DNA from: Girardinichthys multiradiatus
Taxonomy: Eukaryota > Chordata > Actinopteri > Cyprinodontiformes > Goodeidae
Length of the DNA: 64,000 nt
Direction: 5' to 3'
NCBI RefSeq assembly: GCF_021462225.1
Contig: NC_061805.1
Coordinates: forward strand, 48,463,360-48,527,359
Of this stretch, positions 48,036 through 58,496 are shown in pieces. The stretch's first letter is position 1. Each line of letters opens with the position of its first letter. The notes under the pieces were generated by a model. The model ran no database searches. It worked only from the letters and a program-made list of their open reading frames with translations, and was not told the origin of the DNA. The translations under genes and the position numbers were made by a program.

Positions 48036-49242
48036 TTAAACAAAAAGTTTTATTTTGGTGTTGGGATCATGGGCTCAAAGCTCTTTAATAATTACAAATT
48101 ATTAACCAAACCACGAACTGTCAGTGTTTATTCAACCACTTCACCGAAGGTGGAGGATCTTCGACCTTGTTTTGACAGATTAATCACTCTGGCACGAAAT
48201 AAACACAAACGCTTCTCTTAATTATATATATGAAAATTTATTGAAGCCACATAATCCTGATATACCATTATTCTGGTCCAAAATCCTTCACCTGACTAAC
48301 AAGCACCATTCTACACAAAGGGAATAAAAATGATTACCTAACAATAATAATAAAGAAAAATATATATATGCATTTAGTGTCTATGAAGATCAAACCAGTA
48401 GTTTTATGGACAAAATGTGTAATTTGGGTTAAATGGAAAGAGAAATCCTCCTGGTGTTGATGTCTCGATCGCAGCGATGGTGGGGCCACGCCCCTTTAGC
48501 CACAACCAGCTGATCGCCCCAAATCTTAACAAAGAGTCAAAACTTTGAGGCAGGAACTCAGTGGAAAATCTCCAGCAATAAAACTGGAACAAATAGTGGT
48601 CGCGTGAGACCCAGACCGCAGTTGCTTTGAATGAAAAACTTTCATTACTTCACTTTCATTATGCCTCATCCTGCCCAGACCTCTAAAAAGAACGAAATTA
48701 CTTTGACGTTGATTTCTTCTCTCCACCGGTTGAGGATGGATCAGGTCTGAAGAAAAAGGAGGGGGGGGAATCACGCGTCAGTGATCAAATTAAAGAAAAA
48801 AAAAAAAGGTAATTTCTCATCCGTCCAGGAGGGGAAAAGATGAACCGTTAGTCGACTGCATTACACAAGGAGGAAAACTCATCTCCTTGGACATAGAACC
48901 TCTGTGGGTTTCCACCTGCGCTGGGTGTCGGCGCGGTCTTCAATCGGTAAATAAATCTCCTGATCTTCTCCTATCAGACAGATTTCCAGCTTTCAAGCTC
49001 TTCCGGGAATGGCCTTGTGGAGCAAAAGTTTGCCTGCGAGCTTTTGTCTCTCCAGATATGCGCCTCCGTTGCACTGTCCTGTGAGACAGGTGGGAAATGG
49101 CACCGAAACTCTGCATCTCAGCCGGTTAATGCTCCCAGTGACTACAGAGCTGCGACGTCTGTTGAGCTGCGCATGTCAAAATGTGCGACCAAAATGGATG
49201 GCCACAACAATATAATATGTATATTATATATAATATAAAATG
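48036..49242. other. Unassigned noncoding DNA
   Basis: No gene recognised; several frames of about 60-82 codons have no domain. AT palindromic run at 49209-49240. Confidence 0.4.
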
Positions 49243-49415
49243 GCGCTGCACGATGGAGCAGTTGGTAGCACTGTCGCCTTGCAGCAAGAAGGTTGGATGG
49301 ATTGGCAACCTGTCCAGGGTGCACCCTGCCTCTCGACCGTAGACAGCTGGAGATAAACACCAGCACCTCGTGACCCACTATGGAAGAAGTGGTATAGAAA
49401 ATGAATTAATGAATA
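49243..49415 (+). repeat. tRNA-headed SINE, internally deleted
   Basis: The head (GAGCAGTTGGTAGCACTGTC, GCCTTGCAGCAAGAAGGT) is joined directly to the tail (GGCAACCTGTCCAGGGTG, CTGGAGATAAACACCAGC, TAGAAAATGAATTAATGAA). The middle of the SINE is missing. The Tc1 element at 49418 is inserted at the last TA of the tail. Confidence 0.8.
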
Positions 49416-49780
49416 TACACTGCTCAAAAAAATAAAAGGAACACTCAAATAACACATCCTAGATCTGAATGAATGAAATATTTTCATTGAATACTTTGTT
49501 CTGTACAACGTTGAATGTGCTGACAACAAAATCATACAAAAATCATCAATGGAAATTAAATTTATTAACCAATGGAGGCCTGGATTTGGAGTCACACACA
49601 AAATTAAAGTGGAAAAACACACTACGCTGATCCAACTTTAATGTAATGTCCATAAAACAAGTCAAAATGAGGCTCAGTATTGTGTGTGACCTCCACGTGT
49701 CTGTATGACCTCCCTACAACGCCTGGGCATGCTCCTGATGAGACGGAGGGTCTCCTGAGGGATCTCCTCCCAGACCTGGA

Positions 49781-50737
49781 CTAACGCATCTGCCAACTCC
49801 TGGACAGTCTGTGGTGCAACGTGACGTTGGTGGATGGAGCGAGACATAATGTCCCAGATGTGCTAATTGGATTCAGGTCTGGGGAACGGGCGGGCCAGTC
49901 CATAGCTTCAATGTCTTCATCTTGCAGGAACTGCTGACACTCCAACCACATGAGGTCTAGCATTGTCCTGCAGTAGGAGGAACCCAGGGCCAACCGCACC
50001 AGCATATGGTCTCACAAGGGGTCTGAGGATCTCATCTCGGTACCTAATGGCAGTCAGGCTACCTCTGGCGAGCACATGGAAGGCCATGCGGTCCTCCAAA
50101 GAAATGCCACCCCACACCATTACTGACCCACTGCCAAACCGGTCATGCTGAAGGATGTAGCAGGCAGTAGATCGCTCTCCACGGTGTCTCCAGACTCTGT
50201 CACGTCTGTCACATGTGCTCAGTGTGAACCTGCTTTCATGTGTGAAGAGCACAGGGCACCGTGGCGAATTTGCCAATTCTGGTGTTCTCTGGCAAATGCC
50301 AAGCGTCCTGCACGGTGTTGGGCTGTGAGCACAACCCCTATTTGTGGACGTCGGGCCCTCATACCATCCTCATGGAGTTGGTTTCTAACCGTTTGTGCAG
50401 ACACATGCACATTTGTGGCCTGCTGGAGGTCATTTTGCAGGGCTCTGGCAGTGTTCCTCCTGTTCCTCCTTGCACAAAGGCAGAGGTAGCGGTCCTGCTG
50501 CTGGGTTGTTGCCCTCCTACGGCCTCCTCCACGTCTCCTGGTGTACTGGCCTGTCTCCTGGTAGCGCCTCCAGGCTCTGGACACTACGCTGACAGACACA
50601 GCAAACCTTCTTGCCACAGCTTGCATTGATGTGCCATCCTGGATGAGCTGCACTACCTGAGCCACTTGTGTGGGTTGCAGAGTCCGTCTCATGCTACCAC
50701 GAGTGTGAAAGCACCACCAATATTCAAAAGTGACCAA
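49781..50737 (-). pseudogene. DD34E Tc1 transposase, frameshifted, catalytic Asp lost
   Basis: The copy parallels the intact frame at 10733-11800. The N-terminal half is open from 50737 to about 50260, then shifts frame. The next part reads [10 protein letters not shown] where the intact copy has [10 protein letters not shown], so the first catalytic Asp is His. A further shift near 49937 leads to [20 protein letters not shown], and a 1-base loss near 49866 removes the NPIE Glu context (NPISTSG). Three frameshifts and one catalytic substitution make it dead. Confidence 0.88.
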
Positions 50738-50934
50738 AACATCAGCCAGAAAGCATAGGTACTGAGAAGTGGTCTGTGGTCCCCACCTGCAGAACCACTC
50801 CTTTATTGAGTGTCTTGCTAATCACCAAAGATTTCCCTATTGTCTATTCCATTTCCATTCCAATTGTTTGTCAATCAGTGTTTCTTCCTAAGTGGACAGT
50901 TTGATTTCACAGAAATCTGATTTATTTGGAGTTA

Positions 50935-52006
50935 CAGGGGTTGGACAATGAAACTGAAACACCTGTCATTTTAGTGTGGGAGGTTTCATGGCTAAATTGG
51001 ACCAGCCTGGTAGCCAGTCTTCATTGATTGCACATTGCACCGGTAAGAGCAGACTGTGAAGGTTCAATTAGCAGGGTAAATGCACAGTTTTGCTCAAAAT
51101 ATTGAAATGCACACAACATTATGGGTGACATACCAGAGTTCAAAAGAGGACCAGCTACCAGGCTGGTGGACATCTTGCTGGCGCATCTGTGACCAAGACA
51201 GCAAGTCTTTGTGATGTATCAAGAGCCACGGTATCCAGAGTAATGTCAGCATACCACCAAGAAGGACGAACCACATCCAACAGGATTAACTGTGGACGCA
51301 AGAGGAAGCTGTCTGAAAGGGATGTTCGGGTGCTAACCCGGATTGTATCCAAAAAACATAAAACCACGGCTGCCCAAATCACAGCAGAATTAAATGTTCA
51401 CCTCAACTCTCCTGTTTCCATCAGAACTGTCCGTCAGGCGCTCCACAGGGTCAATATACATGGCCGGGCTGCTATAGCCAAACCTTTGGTCACTCATGTC
51501 AATGCCAAACGTCTATCATGGCATTCCCTTGGCCCAATACTTGTGCTAGATGGGCGCGTCACTGCCAAGGACTACCGAACCATTCTTGAGGACCATGTGC
51601 ATCCAATGGTTCAAACATTGTATCCTGAAGGCGGTGCCATGTATCAGGATGACAATGCACCAATACACACAGCAAGACTGGTGAAAGATTGGTTTGATGA
51701 ACATGAAAGTGAAGTTGAACATCTCCCATGGCCTGCACAGTCACCAGATCTAAATATTATTGAGCCACTTTGGAGTGTTTTGGAGGAGCGAGTCAGGAAA
51801 CGTTTTCCTCCACCAGTATCACGTAGTGACCTGGCCACTATCCTGCAAGAAGAAGCTTAAAATCCCTCTGACCACTGTGCAGGACTTGTATATGTCATTC
51901 CCAAGACAAATTGATGCTGTATTGGTCGCAAAAGGAGGCCCTACACCATACTAATAAATTATTGTGGTCTAAAACCAGGTGTTTCAGTTTCATCGTCCAA
52001 CCTCTG
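50935..52006 (+). mobile_element. Nested Tc1/mariner element (DD36E spacing), defective
   Basis: Ends CAGGGGTTGGACAATGAAAC and the complement of GTTTCATCGTCCAACCTCTG are flanked by TA (50933-50934, 52007-52008). The 1072-bp element lies inside the larger Tc1 copy. The empty site is seen in the copy at 10475 (GGAGTTATATTGTG near 12003). Confidence 0.92.
51121..51954 (+). pseudogene. DD36E Tc1 transposase, internal deletion and frameshifts
   Basis: Starts MGDIPEFKRG at 51121 and shifts frame near 51170 into SVTKTASLCDVSRATVSRVM (helix-turn-helix). The frame is then open from 51189 to 51860. At HVNAKRLSWHSLGPILVLDG the segment that should hold the first catalytic Asp (the W.DES block) is missing. 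The second Asp (YQDDNAPIHT) and SPDLNIIE Glu are present with 36 residues between them. A frameshift near 51850 moves the C-terminus (TTVQDLYMSFPRQ, VAKGGPTPY) into another frame. Confidence 0.88.
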
Positions 52007-52086
52007 TATATTGTGCTGTTTAAGTGTTCCCTTTATTTTTTTGAGCAGTGTAATATAATTGCACTGAGAGACAAAATTCTGCAGAT

Positions 52087-52418
52087 TATGGATGCACGAT
52101 ATATCTGCATTAACATCGTTATCGGCTGATCTTAGTAAGTTTGTTTACTTATCAGTATCGATCCCATAGGTAAAAAAGGACCGATATTAATAACTGATAT
52201 TTATTTACATCTTGTTGCCATTTGTGGATGTGTTTCGGGAGGTTGGCCATGTGGTAATAGTTTGGTCATGTGACCAAGTGACAGTGATGCAGTGCAGGAT
52301 TGTGGGGTTTTAACGGAATCAGAGAAGCAATGGTAGCGATGTGGTTAAAAGGGTAGGGAAATAACAGCAATATGAATATATTGATATCGGACAAAATTTT
52401 CATATTGGTGCAACCGTA
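52087..52418. mobile_element. hAT-like miniature element with perfect 8-bp duplication
   Basis: The 332-bp element is flanked by CTGCAGAT at 52079-52086 and 52419-52426. Ends TATGGATGCACGATAT and ATTGGTGCAACCGTA are imperfect inverted repeats. Internal TATCGGCTGATC and GTATCGATCC repeats are shared with the copies at 160 and 17821. It has no ORF and depends on a transposase elsewhere. Confidence 0.85.
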
Positions 52419-52426
52419 CTGCAGAT

Positions 52427-54530
52427 AATCAAAATATGTTTTCTGTGCTTCTTTCAAATTGTTGCTGCACTTTTGTCAGTATGTTGTTGTTTTTTTCTTT
52501 GCAAACCCTAGAATCAAAAAGATGTGGATTCATCCACCATCTTTGTATGATTTTGTCTGTAAAAATGAAATTTGTTGCTGCGCAGCACATTTTGCCTGAG
52601 AGATGCTGTTTAGATTATCAGCAGCTTTGTTTACTTATAGTATGAAAAACCCTGATGTTTAAGCAACGGCGAGCTTTGGTTCCATCTGCATAAATGAGAG
52701 AAACAGAGGCTGAGCACGCGATGCATTAAAAGCTGCTTGTTGATGGCGCCGTGGCCTGCAGACATGATGTGAGCTTATGTTTCTGGTGCAGTTCTAACTG
52801 TTTGTGGCGTTTCTGCCGGCCACTCTAGGAGGACGTTTGTGCCGAGGACACGTAATTTAAAAGTACAGATGAGCCCACTGGCTCTCTGCGGACGCTGATA
52901 CTCTGTGGCACCCAGAAGGGAAATTAGCAAATGGCCTCTTGTTTATTTTTGGTTCGTGTTCAGGGTTCTTGCTCCGAAGTGTTGCACATGTTGTCTGAGC
53001 TGTTCCACCGCAGAGCTGAGCTTCTGGGACATAAAACAGCTGCATGTCTGCTGCAGAGCTGCTCTTCTTTCTGTGTTTTTTTCACTTGGATTTGAGTGCT
53101 GCTGCAGTTTGCTTGATCTGATCTTTAGTTCTCGTTATCAAAAGCAACCAAATGTAATAATTCATAAGGGGTCTTGAGTCTTATAATCTCAATTTTCAGC
53201 TATAAAAGTCTTAAATACATCCAGATTTTTCAGATTTGGTCTATAAGTAAAGCGAGTGAGGAAGAATTTATTTGGTTTGTGTGCTGTAGTTCTAGTGGAA
53301 CTACAAGGCCCATGATGCAGTGCAGCAAACGGCTCATAAGGAGGCCTATAAGTGTAAAAATAGTGGAGTGAACTTGGGTTGTTATATTCTACTTTAGCAT
53401 TGATAGGAAGCCAGGTACATGGAGTGGGACGAGGGTAGACAATTTCATGGTATGACAAAACTGTAAAACATGATCTCAAAACAGAAAATCAACAATTGTT
53501 GCAGCTGCTAAAATTATTCACGTATTTATATTATGATAAATACATTAATTTATAACAGCTGTCATGTGATTCTCACTCAAGATTTTATATGTTTTTGTTG
53601 TTCTGCTCTCTAAAGCTCTAAGAAGCTGATATGAGCAAGTTAATTATTCAGGCTCTTTAATCGGCCAACAAGCCTGCAGTCACCTGCTTTACAGATATAC
53701 TGCTCATACGTTGCCGTTTTAAACCCCTATTACCTTCAAAAATGTAATTCTTGGTGGTGCTGAAAATATTTCCAAACAGCTGAATTTATTCCTTTTAAGC
53801 AACATGTGAGGGTGGGGCTTTTCTGTGATGCTCCATGAGAAATCTCAGGTCACTCCAATACTTTTTCTGGCATCTTGTTCAAGGGACTTTAAACCATTGA
53901 ATTGGTTTGAGGGTATTTGTAAGCATAACTTTCTAAGACCTGCAGGTATGCGTAAATACAGAAAACCAGGTCATGCGGAATACTGATCACTCAAACACGG
54001 CTTCACCTGGAAATCCCAACTTTCTTTAAAGGAAGTTTTAACACTTATGCTCCGAAGTGCTGTACAAAATAACAGGCAGAAAGAAAAACAGGTAAAACTG
54101 AATTGAAGGCAAAACAAAATGGACATCCAACACGAAGTTTTGACACATTCTGTAAAAATAAAAAAACACTGAATTTGATTTTATCATTTAATCCAAGTCT
54201 GGTTAGGTGTGGAAGAGATAAATATCTTTTACTTCCAGACTTTATTCCCTGTTAAGATAGAAATTAGTTTTCTTTTTTATATTGACTTTACAGTTACACC
54301 TTAAAACTAATTAATGACCTTGGCTTTTAAATTACTGGGGGTTTAATTGTAATTAAAGTGTAATTATTGTAGAATGAAGCAGTCCACATTAGACAAATCT
54401 AGGTGTGATCTTAGAAATAAAGTTGATCTGAGGTGGTCTGGATGCCAAAAAAGATGTGAAACAGCCTTTACCATTGTACTGAATCAGAGGTCAAAGCCAA
54501 CATTTTGTTTTTCCTTGAAATAAAAAAATT
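52427..54530. other. Unassigned noncoding DNA
   Basis: No gene or repeat ends recognised; short frames only. Confidence 0.4.
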
Positions 54531-54896
54531 TGAATCTGAAAAAGGGCTTCAGAGTGGTGCATTTGGTACCACTGCTGCCTTGAATCAAGAAGGTCCTAGA
54601 TTTGATTCCTTACCTAGTCTTTCTGCATGGTGGTTACATCTCCTGCCTTTGCATGTATGAGTTGTCCGTATTCCTCCCACAGGCCGAAAACAAAACTGTG
54701 AGGTTGATTGGTTGCTCTTAATTTTCCTTAGGTATGAGTGTGTGCAAGTTTGTCTGTCCTGTGTGTCCCTGTGATGGACTGGTTGACTTGTCCAGATGTA
54801 CCTCGCCTCTCGCCTTATGACTGCTGGAGATAGGCACCAGAGTCGAGTCAAGTCAAGTCAAGTTTATTTATATAGCGCTTTTCAGCAACAAGGCAC

Positions 54897-55457
54897 TCAA
54901 GGCGCTGTACATACGGAAAAAAGTATTTTAAAGTCTATTCTCTGAGCTACAGGGAGCCAGTGTAGGTACTTCAGAACCGGGGTGATGTTCTCCACTTTCT
55001 TAGTTCTAGTGAGGACACGGGCAGCAGCGTTCTGGATCCACTGCAGCTGTCTGATCCACTTTTTAGGCCGACCTGTGAAGACACCGTTGCAGTAATCAAT
55101 TCTACTAAAGATGAAAGCATGAATTAGTTTTTCAAGGTCCTGCTGAGACATTAGTCCTTTAATCCTGGAGATGTTCTTTAGGTGATAGAAGGCTGACCTT
55201 GTTACTGTCTTTATGTGTCTCTGAAGGTTCAGGTCAGAGTCCATCACTACACCCAGGTTTCGAGCCTGACTGGTGGTTTCTAGCTGTATTAACTGAAGCT
55301 GTGTGCTAACTTTTAAATGCTCTTCCTTTGGTCCAAAGATTATTATTACTTCAGTTTTGTTTTGATTCAGCTGAAGAAGATTTTGGCCCATCCATGCATT
55401 GATTTCTTCTAAGCATTTACCCAGCGCTTGAATGGGTTCATAGTCACCTGGTGACAT
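54897..55457 (-). pseudogene. LINE reverse transcriptase, C-terminal part
   Basis: A 186-codon frame: INAWMGQNLLQLNQNKTEVI, ARNLGVVMDSDLNLQRHI, SAFYHLKNISRIKG, IHAFIFSRIDYCNGVFTG, QLQWIQNAAARVLTRT, ITPVLKYLHWLPVAQRIDFK. These are the post-catalytic RT and thumb blocks typical of L2-type fish LINEs. Upstream the frame continues through TQLYVTMSPGDY, the segment just after the F/YADD box, but the box itself and everything N-terminal to it in the RT are deleted in frame. Confidence 0.85.
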
Positions 55458-55625
55458 CGTAACGTATAGCTGTGTGTTTGGTAACCTGTTTGTTAACCTG
55501 TCGACCGTGGCAAATAATACACGAGCATTGTTAATGTTTTTGCTGATGATCTCAGAAAAGAAAGATTCCCTTGCATTTTTCAGTTGTAGGTTATATCTGT
55601 AGAGTCTATCTTTATAGATAATATA

Positions 55626-57161
55626 CAGGTCCTTCTCAAAATATTAGCATATTTTGATAAAGTTCATTATTTTTCATAATGTAATGATGAAAATTTAACA
55701 TTCATATATTTTACATTCATTTCAGGTCTTTTATTGTCTTAATACGGATGATTTTGGCATACAGCTCATGAAAACCCAAAATTCCTATCTCACAAAATTA
55801 ACATATCATTAAAAGGGTCTCTAAACGAGCTATGAACCTAATCATCTGAATCAACGAGTTAACTCTAAACACCTGCAAAAGATCCCTGAGGCCTTTAAAA
55901 CTCCCAGCCTGGTTCATCACTCAAAACCCCAATCATGGGTAAGACTGCCGACTTGACGGCTGTCCAGAAGGCCACTATTGACACCCTCAAGCAAGAGGGT
56001 AAGACACAGAAAGAAATTTCTGAACGAATAGGCTGTTCCCAGAGTGCTGTATCAAGGCACCTCAGTGGGAAGTCTGTGGGAAGGAAAAAGTGTGGCAGAA
56101 AACGCTGCACAACGAGAAGAGGTGACCGGACCCTGAGGAAGATTGTGGAGAAGGGCCGATTCCAGACCTTGGGGGACCTGCGGAAGCAGTGGACTGAGTC
56201 TGGAGTAGAAACATCCAGAGCCACCGTGCACAGGCGTGTGCAGAAAATGGGCTACAGGTGCCGCATTCCCCAGGTCAAGCCACTTTTGAACCAGAAACAG
56301 CGGCAGAAGCGCCTGAAGTACTTTTTTCGGATGAAAGCAAATTCTGCATGTCATTCGGAAATCAAGATGCCAGAGTCTGGAGGAAGACTGGGGAGAAGGA
56401 AATGCCAAAATGCCAGAAGTCCAGTGTCAAGTACCCACAGTCAGTGATGGTCTGGAGTGCCGTGTCAGCTGCTGGTGTTGGTCCACTGTGTTTTATCAAG
56501 GGCAGGGTCAATGCAGCTAGCTATCAGGAGATTTTGGAGCACTTCATGCTTCCATCTGCTGAAAAGCTTTATGGAGATGAAGATTTCATTTTTCAGCACG
56601 ACCTGGCACCTGCTCACAGTGCCAAAACCACTGGTAAATGGTTTACTGACCATGGTATCACTGTGCTCAATTGGCCTGCCAACTCTCCTGACCTGAACCC
56701 CATAGAGAATCTGTGGGATATTGTGAAGAGAACGTTGAGAGACTCAAGACCCAACACTCTGGATGAGCTAAAGGCCGCTATCGTAGCCTCCATAAGACCT
56801 CAGCAGTGCCACAGGCTGATTGCCTCCATGCCACGCCGCATTGAAGCAGTCATTTCTGCAAAAGGATTCCCGACCAAGTATTGAGTGCATAACTGTACAT
56901 GATTATTTGAAGGTTGACGTTTTTTGTATTAAAAACACTTTTCTTTTATTGGTTGGATGAAATATGCTAATTTTGTGAGATAGGAATTTTGGGTTTTCAT
57001 GAGCTGTATGCCAAAATCATCCGTATTAAGACAATAAAAGACCTGAAATATTTCAGTTAGTGTGCAATGAATCTAAAATATATGAATCTTAAATTTTCAT
57101 CATGACATTATGGAAAATAATGAACTTTATCACAATATGCTAATATTTTGAGAAGGACCTG
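55626..57161 (+). mobile_element. Tc1/mariner element (DD34E), inserted in the LINE
   Basis: Ends CAGGTCCTTCTCAAAATATT and its complement are flanked by TA (55624-55625, 57162-57163). The terminal inverted repeats are long, roughly 200 bp, containing CGGATGATTTTGGCATACAG on the left and its complement on the right. The element is 1536 bp. Confidence 0.93.
55935..56884 (+). pseudogene. DD34E Tc1 transposase, out-of-frame internal deletion
   Basis: Starts MGKTADLTAVQKATIDTLKQ at 55935, with helix-turn-helix ISERIGCSQSAVSRHL, and is open to about 56320 (RIPQVKPLLNQKQRQKRL). A deletion at about 56320 then changes frame. The second frame carries VLFSDESKFCMSFGNQ (first Asp), FQHDLAPAHSAKTT (second Asp), [12 protein letters not shown] (Glu, 34-residue spacing) and a full C-terminus (SMPRRIEAVISAKGFPTKY, stop at 56882-56884). 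All three catalytic residues survive; the block equivalent to TWATEKQHWTVAQWSK of the copy at 62500 is lost. Confidence 0.9.
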
Positions 57162-57344
57162 TAGTGAACCTGAAGTCCAGTCTTTCTCCTCCTGCGTTCA
57201 GCTTTTCCACACTCCTTTTTTTCACTTCTGACTGGTGGAGCACTTCTCCACGGAGACATTTTCTTCCCAGAAACGACTTTCACTTTAATTGGAACAATTG
57301 AATCAATGATGTCCGAGATTTTAGAATGAAAGTTATCTACCAGC

Positions 57345-58110
57345 TCATCTAATGTTACAGGGCAAAGTGGAGGTAGAAGAGTAAATCTGGTTAAAGGTTT
57401 CAGCAGCACCGTCCTTAAAGATGCATTTTCTTATCATGTCTCTTTGGCAAACTGAGTCATTGCAGATGATGGTTTTAAAAATAACAGAAAAGTGGTCAGA
57501 TAGAGCAACATCAGTTACAGACACCTTGGAAATGTTTAGACCCTTAGTGATGATCAAGTCCAAAATATATCCCTGTTTGTGCGTTGCTGTTTAACATGTT
57601 GAATTAAACCAATATTTCTAATAGTGTCACATAGATCTATTGTACTTCTGTCTTAAGGATTGTCCATGTGAATGTTGAAGTCTCCCACAATAATTAAACA
57701 GTCATAATCTACACATATCACTGATAAAAGCTCATTAAAATCACTGATAAAGTTTGTTTTAGACTTAAGACGCCTGTAAATATTCAAGAACATGGTTCGG
57801 ACCGGGCTCTTTACCTGGAGACCCAAATATTCAAAAGAGTCAAATTTGCCCAGAAATACTTTTTTACACTCTAATAAATCTTTAAACAAAGTGGCCCCCC
57901 CTCCACCTTTTCTTTGCTGTCTGCTCTCACAAAGAATATTGTAGTTCGGAGGCGTCGCCTCTATCAGAATGGGAGCTTCATTAAATTCATGTAACCATGT
58001 TTCTGTTAAAAACAGAACATCAAGATCGTGGTCAGTAATGAAGTCATTGATTAAAAATGATTTTCCTGACAGAGATCTAATGTTCAGTAAAGCCAGTTTA
58101 TATGACTTAG
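57345..58110 (-). pseudogene. LINE APE-type endonuclease, broken
   Basis: The minus strand reads LLNIRSLSGKSFLINDFITD and DLDVLFLTETWL near 58090-57990, GGGGATLFKDL, then IIVGDFNIHMDNP near 57690-57655, and LIITKGLNISKVSVTDVALS followed by DHFSVIF near 57560-57480. These are the N-terminal Asn/Glu, GDFN and SDH blocks of LINE endonucleases. Stops fall between blocks. Confidence 0.75.
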
Positions 58111-58496
58111 TTGTTGATATTAACTGTGTCTGGTTGTACCTGACAGTTTACGGCTTTTGTTGATTGTTTATTACTGTCTCTTATCCTTTTGGCTTTGCTC
58201 TTTCTGTCACGTATAAGCATAGAGATTTTACAACTATCTCCTATTAGGGGCCCAAGGTTTTCCTGGACATGTTCATTTCTGATAGTTACCACTGGGGCCC
58301 AGACTGTATCACAGAGAAGTGATTTGAAGGTCCTGATTAGGAGGTGGTGGAGGTCTGCGGCATTTGGAAGATGTTGGTTTAGTAGCAGGGCCTCGGCCAG
58401 AGGGGGTGTTGAATGGAGAAGATGTCAGAGCCATTTGGGTCCCGATTTTAAGAGCTCCTTTCATGTTATCAGAATCCAGTAAAGCAAAAAGTGGGC

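Larger units (their letters stand above)
49418..52050 (-). mobile_element. Second copy of the 10475-type Tc1 element, carrying a nested Tc1
   Basis: Ends CACTGCTCAAAAAAATAAAA and the complement of TTTATTTTTTTGAGCAGTG are flanked by TA (49416-49417, 52051-52052). Without the nested element it is about 1.56 kb, against 1576 bp for the copy at 10475, and the two are highly similar throughout. Confidence 0.92.
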
